The position numbers and the translations under genes were made by a program. Source: Mesobacillus jeotgali (GTDB lineage Bacteria > Bacillota > Bacilli > Bacillales > Cytobacillaceae). Taken from it: a stretch of DNA of 64,000 nucleotides. Positions 58,468 to 64,000 of the stretch are shown in pieces. The notes below the pieces were generated by a model. It ran no database searches. It had not been told where the DNA came from and saw only the letters and a program-made list of their open reading frames with translations. Within the stretch, counting starts at the first letter, position 1; each line of letters begins with the position of its first letter. The DNA is taken from the NCBI RefSeq assembly GCF_031759225.1, contig NZ_CP134494.1:4152501-4216500 (forward strand), given 5' to 3'.

Positions 58468-61248
58468 TTATTCGATTGAATACTCGAATGCACCATAATC
58501 GTCATAGGTACGAGTAGAATTCTTGTCCTTCACATGGATGCTGAACTTGTAATTTCCGGCAGCAGTAGGTTTCCAGCTGTATTGATTGTTTGCTGAATAC
58601 CCCTGGACCAGCTTCCATTCCTTGCCGTCATATACATGGAAAGCATACAGTCTTTCCGTTCCGCCTTTTCCGGTAGCGGTGACATTGATCGTCGTATTGG
58701 CAGCTTGTGGACTTGCTTTATCTGTCTCCACGCTCACCATTTTCACATCTTCTACCACCTGGTACTCGAAGGTTCCATAATCATCATATCGTTTGGTCGA
58801 CTTGGCGTCTTTCACATGGACACTGAACTTGTATGAGCCTGGTTTTGAAGGGATCCAGGTATACTCGTTATCACTAGAATAGCTCTGTAATTCCGTCCAT
58901 GCCGATCCGTCATATACATGGAAGGCATACCGCCTGTCCGTTCCCCCTATTGCCTGGGCTGTAATACGGACTGGTGTACCGGCTGTCTGGGGACTTGCAT
59001 AGCTTGTATTTAGAGCTTCCATCTGTACCGGGCTGTCACTCACCTGGTAATCCGCTGATGTGTAAGCATCATATGCCTTTGTTGAGTTTTTATCTTTCAC
59101 GTGAACGACCAGCTTGTAATTTCCTGGTATAGGCGTCCAGGCATACTGATTGCTTGCCTGATAATCGCGTAAGACCTTCCAGGTCTTCCCGTCATAGGCG
59201 TGGAATTTATACAGCTTCTCTGTCCCGCCCGACGCATTAGCTGTCAGGGTGATCGTCTTTCCTGACGGCTGCGGGCTTGGAAGACTTGCCTGCAGGCTGC
59301 TCACCTTGACTGGCGCTACATAGAAGTTGTAGTCGAACCATTTGTATGTGTCATAGTCTTTAGTGGAGTGGCTATCCTTCATATGGACACTGATCCGGTA
59401 ATTCCCTTCTCCACGAGGGCTCCACTGAATCGTATTTTCCGGACCGTAATCCTTCAATACTGTCCATTCTTTTCCGTCATATTGGTAAAAACGGTAAAGG
59501 GCTTCCTGTACCCCGACTCCCTTAGCTGTAATGGTAACCGTGTTCCCTACAGCCTGCGGACTTGGCCTGTCCGCCTTCAGGCTCGTGATGTCAGGAGGCT
59601 GTACTGCCGTGAACTCAAAACCAGCATAATCGTCATATTCATTCGAAGACAAGCTGTCTTTCACGTGGACACTGAACCTGTAGTCCCCTGCCTCAGTCGG
59701 AGTCCAGGTTGCCTGGTTATCTGTGCTATATTCAGAAAGAACTTTCCATTCCTGACCATCAAAAATCCAGAACTTATACAGCCTGTTTACGCCGCCGCTT
59801 GCATCAGCCGTGAAAGTCACAGGTGTTCCGACATCTTGCGGGCTTACAGCTGATGTTGTCACCGAATTTAACTGCACTGGATCACCGAGGATAGTGTACT
59901 CAAATGTTCCATAGGAGTCATACTTTTGACTTGAATATCGATCTTTGACATGAACGCTGAACTTATAGTTTCCTGGATTTCCCGGAACCCATTTAACTGT
60001 ATTGTTCGCTGAGTAGTTCGTAAGTGCTTTCCATTCAACGCCGTCATATACATGGAATTGATAAAGAAGTTCGAGTCCACCTGTAGCTTTTGCAGTTAAG
60101 TTGATAGCACTATCAACATTTTGTGGACTAGTAAGATCTGATGTTACACTTTCCATCTTAACTGGGGCATATACAGTATAGTCCAAGCCCTTGTAATCGT
60201 CATATTCCTTTGTTGAATAAGGGTTTTTGACATGGATACTAAAACGGTAATTCCCAGGTAATGTTGGCCTCCATTGATAGTAACTTTTAGTGGAATAATC
60301 CTGGACCATTTTCCACGCTTTCCCATCATATAGATAGAACCTATATAAATCACTTTTATTATTGCTGCTGGCCATAAGATTAATTGTCGAATTTGCAGCC
60401 TCTGGACTAGCTTTATCAAATGATACAGATGTCAATTCTGCAGGTAATCCTCTATAGAAAGAAATCACTGCATTAGCAATTCTTTTCGCGGTTTCATCCA
60501 CCACATTAGGATTCGTGATTTTTGCCAGTTCTGTAGGATTTGACATAAAACCATTTTCAATCAAGATCGATGTCATGTTTGTATTTCGAGTAACATATAA
60601 ATTATGATCCTTACTCCCTGTTGAAGTATACATTCTCTTATAACCCATCGCAGCCATAGTATCTGCAACCATTAAGGAAAGTTTTTTGCTGTTTTGTGCC
60701 GGCAGTGAAGGGGTGTAATCATAAGCAGTAGAGCTATAAATACTAACACTTTTAGTTGCGGTACCATCCTTATAATAGAAATAATTATTGCTCTCTTTTA
60801 CATAAGGATAATTTTTAAAATTATAATTTACATTGATTCCACTTTTATCTATATTGGGTCTATAGCTGCTATAATGGACACTTATACCGTTCGCGGTACT
60901 GGAAGTACTTGAATCATGGTGAATGCTCAAAAACATATCTGCACCAAGATTGTTTGCGAAAGTGGCCCTTTCAGCCAGTGAAAGATAAGTATCAGTACTT
61001 CTAGTCAAATACACGTTGCTAGAGAATGATCCCAAATACGTTTTAATCTTTTTCGCTAAGTTTAAATTAAGATTCTTTTCAGCATAACTACCTGATGCTG
61101 CCCCGGGATCTGCTCCCCCATGTCCAGGATCGAGCACTATAATTGGTCCATAAGCTAACGTTTTCTCTCCTGTAGTCATCAGCACACTAGCAATTATTAT
61201 GACAGTAACTAGAAAGATTTTTGCTAGTTTTGTTGAATAGCTTATCAT
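58468..61248 (-). CDS. N-acetylmuramoyl-L-alanine amidase with seven Y_Y_Y-type repeats (LytC-like)
   Basis: Autolysin cutting the bond between MurNAc and the peptide stem. 926 aa: signal peptide (1-32), Amidase_3 domain (about 35-262) with zinc ligands in DPGHGG (H43), E57 and SIHHDS (H110) and catalytic Glu in LIENGFMSN, then seven repeats of about 92 aa (275-926), each with a SPQ..G..I.LTA block, YxFHxYDGxxW, and YKFSVHVKDxxSTxxYDDY. The repeats are probably wall- or sugar-binding. ATG 61248 follows AGGAGGTAGGG. The last five repeats are nearly identical to those of the neighbouring SpoIID-like protein. Gene order SpoIID-like then amidase equals lytB-lytC of B. subtilis. Confidence 0.92.
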   Translation of the reverse strand: MISYSTKLAKIFLVTVIIIASVLMTTGEKTLAYGPIIVLDPGHGGADPGAASGSYAEKNLNLNLAKKIKTYLGSFSSNVYLTRSTDTYLSLAERATFANNLGADMFLSIHHDSSTSSTANGISVHYSSYRPNIDKSGINVNYNFKNYPYVKESNNYFYYKDGTATKSVSIYSSTAYDYTPSLPAQNSKKLSLMVADTMAAMGYKRMYTSTGSKDHNLYVTRNTNMTSILIENGFMSNPTELAKITNPNVVDETAKRIANAVISFYRGLPAELTSVSFDKASPEAANSTINLMASSNNKSDLYRFYLYDGKAWKMVQDYSTKSYYQWRPTLPGNYRFSIHVKNPYSTKEYDDYKGLDYTVYAPVKMESVTSDLTSPQNVDSAINLTAKATGGLELLYQFHVYDGVEWKALTNYSANNTVKWVPGNPGNYKFSVHVKDRYSSQKYDSYGTFEYTILGDPVQLNSVTTSAVSPQDVGTPVTFTADASGGVNRLYKFWIFDGQEWKVLSEYSTDNQATWTPTEAGDYRFSVHVKDSLSSNEYDDYAGFEFTAVQPPDITSLKADRPSPQAVGNTVTITAKGVGVQEALYRFYQYDGKEWTVLKDYGPENTIQWSPRGEGNYRISVHMKDSHSTKDYDTYKWFDYNFYVAPVKVSSLQASLPSPQPSGKTITLTANASGGTEKLYKFHAYDGKTWKVLRDYQASNQYAWTPIPGNYKLVVHVKDKNSTKAYDAYTSADYQVSDSPVQMEALNTSYASPQTAGTPVRITAQAIGGTDRRYAFHVYDGSAWTELQSYSSDNEYTWIPSKPGSYKFSVHVKDAKSTKRYDDYGTFEYQVVEDVKMVSVETDKASPQAANTTINVTATGKGGTERLYAFHVYDGKEWKLVQGYSANNQYSWKPTAAGNYKFSIHVKDKNSTRTYDDYGAFEYSIE
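58480..59850 (-). repeat. Near-identical 1.37-kb duplication, copy in the amidase gene
   Basis: DNA coding for the last five Y_Y_Y repeats. Only scattered base differences separate it from about 61330-62700 in the SpoIID-like gene. Outside this block the two genes' repeats differ clearly. Confidence 0.85.
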
Positions 61249-61272
61249 TCCCTACCTCCTATGTAGAAAAAG

Positions 61273-61300
61273 GGCAGCGGACTTATATTGTCCGCCGCTC
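61273..61300 (-). terminator. Terminator between the SpoIID-like and amidase genes
   Basis: AGCGGCGGAC / GTCCGCTGCC hairpin followed on the minus strand by CTTTTTC. It lies in the 65-base gap, so amidase expression needs read-through. Confidence 0.8.
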
Positions 61301-61313
61301 AAATATTTTAAAT

Positions 61314-64000
61314 CTATTTAACCTCATACAACAAAACACCATAATCGTCATAAGTACGAGTGGAATTCTTGTCCTTCACATGGATGCTGAACTTGTAATT
61401 CCCGGCTGCAGTTGGTTTCCAGCTGTATTGATTGTTTGCTGAATACCCCTGGACCAACTTCCATTCCTTGCCGTCATATACATGGAAAGCATACAGTCTT
61501 TCCGTTCCACCTTTTCCTGTAGCGGTGACATTGATCGTCGTATTGGCAGCCTGTGGACTTGCTTTATCTGTCTCCACGCTCACCATTTTGACGCCTTCTA
61601 GCACCTGGTACTCGAAGGTTCCATAATCATCGTATCGTTTGGTCGACTTCGCGTCTTTCACATGGACACTGAATTTATATGAGCCAGGTTTTGAAGGAAT
61701 CCAGGTATATTCGTTATCACTCGAATAGCTCTGTAGCTCCGTCCATGCCGATCCGTCATATACATGGAAGGCATACCGCCTGTCCGTTCCCCCTATTGCC
61801 TGGGCTGTAATACGGACTGGTGTACCGGCTGTCTGGGGACTTGCATAGCTTGTATTTAGAGCTTCCATCTGTACCGGGCTGTCACTCACCTGGTAATCCG
61901 CTGATGTGTATGCATCATATGCCTTTGTTGAGTTTTTATCTTTCACGTGAACGACCAGCTTGTAATTTCCTGGTATAGGCGTCCAGGCATACTGATTGCT
62001 TGCCTGATAATCGCGTAAGACCTTCCAGGCCTTCCCGTCATAGGCATGGAACTTATACAGCTTCTCTGTCCCGCCCGACGCATTAGCTGTCAGGGTGATC
62101 GTCTTTCCTGACGGCTGCGGGCTTGGGAGGCTTGCCTGCAGGCTGCTCACCTTGACTGGCGCTACATAGAAGTTGTAGTCGAACCATTTATATGTGTCAT
62201 AGTCTTTAGTGGACTGGCTATCCTTCATATGGACACTGATCCGGTAAGTCCCTCCGGCGCGAGGGCTCCATTGAATCGTATTTTCCGGACCGTAATCCTT
62301 CAATACTGTCCATTCTTTTCCGTCATATTGGTAAAAACGGTAAAGGGCTTCCTGTACCCCGACTCCCTTAGCTGTAATGGTAACCGTGTTCCCTACAGCC
62401 TGCGGACTTGGCCTGTCCGCCTTCAGGCTCGTGATGTCAGGAGGCTGTACTGCCGTGAACTCAAAACCAGCATAATCGTCATATTCATTCGTAGACAAGC
62501 TGTCTTTCACGTGGACACTGAACCTGTAGTCCCCTGCCTCAGTCGGAGTCCAGGTTGCCTGGTTGTCTGTGCTATACTCAGAAAGAACTTTCCATTCCTG
62601 ACCATCAAAAATCCAGAACTTATACAGCCTGTTTACACCGCCGCTTGCATCAGCCGTGAAAGTCACAGCTGTTCCGACATCTTGTGGGCTTGTCTTTGAT
62701 AATGTCACATGATTCAACTTGACTGGTTCCCCTTGGATCGAGTATTCAAGTGTTCCATAGGAGTCATAAGTTTTTGATGAAAATCTATCTTTTACATGGA
62801 CACTGAACTTATAGTTCCCTGGCTTCGTCGGAGTCCAAGAAAATGTATTGTCTACAGAATATTCTTTTACAGTAGTCCATTCATTTCCATCGAACATATG
62901 GAAACTATAAAGCAATTCACTTCCACCTGTTGCAGTAGCAGTAATATTAATAGTTTTATTAATCGATTGAGGCGACAAAACATCAGGACTTACAGACTGC
63001 ATTTTTACAGGCGGAACGTATACTAAAGAAGAATCATAGTAGAGCCTTGTTCCTGGAAAATAATATGCAAGTATTTCTGCATAAGATTTAGTTTCAGCCA
63101 TCTTATATGCCCCATATTGACTCATTCCAATTCCATGGCCAAAGCCGCCACCATTAACAATAAAGTAATCGCTTCTGGATTTGTTAACGGATTTTATATA
63201 AGGGCTTTTCATTTTTGATGATCCTACAAGACTTCTAATGTCATAGGAACGGTCTCTAAAACTTAATTCATGGATTTTAAGATTACCATTTTCATCCATG
63301 ACGAAAGTATTATTTGACCGGCGTTTTAAAATATATTGGACAGTCAATTCTCCCGTCAATACTTCGGTTCTGCTCGTTAAATTTGTAGTAAAGCTAATAT
63401 CTTTCACTGTCGTAATTTTCATTTCATACTCACTTGGAACGTAAGGGGCATCCCCATATTTATATCTGTCCGAGCTTTGTAAGAAAGACTTAACTTTATT
63501 CATAAACGCCAGATCCTTTTCAGTGACAGTATCCCACCACCCAGCTGGATTCTTCATGTCTCTTCCAGCAAGGCCAATCTGGCTTTTGTATACATTGTAA
63601 TTCCAATCTTTATATGGATTACTGCTTGTTAAGTCGTAGTCATCTTTGCCAAAATTGAAATATGCGAGCGCATTCGTTCCCCAGCTATTTTGGTTAGTAA
63701 GCATCATTCCTCCATTGGAAGAATAGAAAAATGCATTCTGTTTTATAGATGAACCATTGTGTGTAATGATTATGCCCTTTGTATCTTCCACTGCTTTAGT
63801 AGAATTTTCATGCCAGGCATATCCGCCATATACTTGATAGGATATCGTATCATTGATGTTTGTATTATTTAGATATCCTGTTACATAAGTTCTGGCAGCA
63901 ACTGCCTGAGCTTTCAAAGCTTCCATTGGCTTTAGGGCAGACATTTCTTTTGGCACAACACCCTTTAAATAGTCCTCAATAGTCAAAGTATTACGAGGCT
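61314..64000 (-). CDS. SpoIID/LytB-domain protein with six Y_Y_Y-type repeats (5' end beyond window)
   Basis: Secreted cell-wall protein related to LytB, the enhancer of the LytC amidase. About 895 codons are visible; the frame is open through base 64000 (…NTLTIEDYLKGVVPKEM), so the signal peptide and start are missing. SpoIID domain about residues 1-320 with GVVPKEM...LKAQAVAARTY, YGGYAWHENSTKAV, SSNGGMML and GGGFGHGIGMSQYGAYKMA, the glycan-binding motifs. Six repeats follow; five match the amidase's last five almost exactly. A lytA counterpart may lie further right. Confidence 0.9.
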   Translation of the reverse strand, partial: PRNTLTIEDYLKGVVPKEMSALKPMEALKAQAVAARTYVTGYLNNTNINDTISYQVYGGYAWHENSTKAVEDTKGIIITHNGSSIKQNAFFYSSNGGMMLTNQNSWGTNALAYFNFGKDDYDLTSSNPYKDWNYNVYKSQIGLAGRDMKNPAGWWDTVTEKDLAFMNKVKSFLQSSDRYKYGDAPYVPSEYEMKITTVKDISFTTNLTSRTEVLTGELTVQYILKRRSNNTFVMDENGNLKIHELSFRDRSYDIRSLVGSSKMKSPYIKSVNKSRSDYFIVNGGGFGHGIGMSQYGAYKMAETKSYAEILAYYFPGTRLYYDSSLVYVPPVKMQSVSPDVLSPQSINKTINITATATGGSELLYSFHMFDGNEWTTVKEYSVDNTFSWTPTKPGNYKFSVHVKDRFSSKTYDSYGTLEYSIQGEPVKLNHVTLSKTSPQDVGTAVTFTADASGGVNRLYKFWIFDGQEWKVLSEYSTDNQATWTPTEAGDYRFSVHVKDSLSTNEYDDYAGFEFTAVQPPDITSLKADRPSPQAVGNTVTITAKGVGVQEALYRFYQYDGKEWTVLKDYGPENTIQWSPRAGGTYRISVHMKDSQSTKDYDTYKWFDYNFYVAPVKVSSLQASLPSPQPSGKTITLTANASGGTEKLYKFHAYDGKAWKVLRDYQASNQYAWTPIPGNYKLVVHVKDKNSTKAYDAYTSADYQVSDSPVQMEALNTSYASPQTAGTPVRITAQAIGGTDRRYAFHVYDGSAWTELQSYSSDNEYTWIPSKPGSYKFSVHVKDAKSTKRYDDYGTFEYQVLEGVKMVSVETDKASPQAANTTINVTATGKGGTERLYAFHVYDGKEWKLVQGYSANNQYSWKPTAAGNYKFSIHVKDKNSTRTYDDYGVLLYEVK
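61330..62700 (-). repeat. Near-identical 1.37-kb duplication, copy in the SpoIID-like gene
   Basis: Partner of 58480-59850. Protein identity is nearly complete; examples of changes are GEGNY to AGGTY in repeat 4 and VVEDVK to VLEGVK before the last repeat. Confidence 0.85.

Noticed and set aside
61432..63026. Plus-strand ORFs with repeated Ser/Pro-rich peptides opposite the Y_Y_Y repeats
   Set aside because: They exist only because the minus-strand repeats are periodic; the same shadow occurs at 58586-59853.
1..64000. tRNA, rRNA, T-box or prophage attachment sites
   Set aside because: I looked for conserved tRNA arms, rRNA segments and T-box motifs and found none; no phage structural genes occur in the window.

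Overview
The window looks like chromosome of a motile, spore-forming, low-GC Gram-positive of the Bacillus group (Bacillus sensu lato, Mesobacillus- or Cytobacillus-like). The reasons are strong AGGAGG-type ribosome binding sites with frequent TTG and GTG starts, and the order ftsEX, cccB, yvjA, prfB, secA, hpf, fliT-fliS-fliD-flaG, hag, csrA, fliW, yviE, flgL, flgK, flgN, flgM, yvyF, comFC, comFA, degV, degU, degS, yvyE, LCP, tagO, which follows the B. subtilis degS/comF/hag/secA region. SigD promoters and a sporulation-checkpoint gene (sda) fit the same picture. Most genes lie on the minus strand.

Region 1 (1-10950) is a metal-homeostasis island: a ZIP transporter (cut by the window edge), three cation diffusion facilitators, a copper operon (FixH/YtkA-like lipoprotein, CopC, CopD and an unlisted 55-aa membrane protein), the cadC-cadA operon with a methyltransferase, and the bdbDC disulfide-bond pair. 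ArsR-type inverted repeats sit in these promoters. The cad promoter and the bdbDC promoter carry the same ATTCAAA-N6-TTTGAAT operator. cadA has an in-frame TGA exactly at the first Cys codon of its GFSCxGC metal-binding motif.

Region 2 (11000-29000) holds envelope and housekeeping genes: an LTA synthase, an M23 hydrolase next to ftsEX, cccB, yvjA, a four-domain CoA-disulfide reductase/rhodanese/TusA/DsrE protein behind an Fnr-like box and a 37-codon leader ORF, a NERD protein in a repeat-rich stretch, prfB with its programmed +1 frameshift, secA, a DUF1028 gene and hpf.

Region 3 (29000-46000) is the late flagellar and competence cluster. A c-di-GMP-I riboswitch (32036-32115) drives a secreted vWA/IPT-repeat protein divergently from the SigD-dependent flaG-fliDST operon, so a sessile and a motile programme start back to back. 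The flagellin is flanked by a Maf-type flagellin glycosyltransferase pair and by fliW-csrA, with a CsrA hairpin in the hag leader. The DNA upstream of comFA is a dense DnaA-box cluster.

Region 4 (46100-64000) has degV, sda, degSU, yvyE, an LCP ligase, a nucleotide-sugar dehydrogenase and tagO. A complete transposon follows (55066-58343): four genes, three transposase-type repeats at each end and a 7-bp target duplication. The window ends with two cell-wall proteins matching LytC (amidase) and LytB (SpoIID-like). They share about 1.37 kb of near-identical DNA coding for five Y_Y_Y-type repeats.
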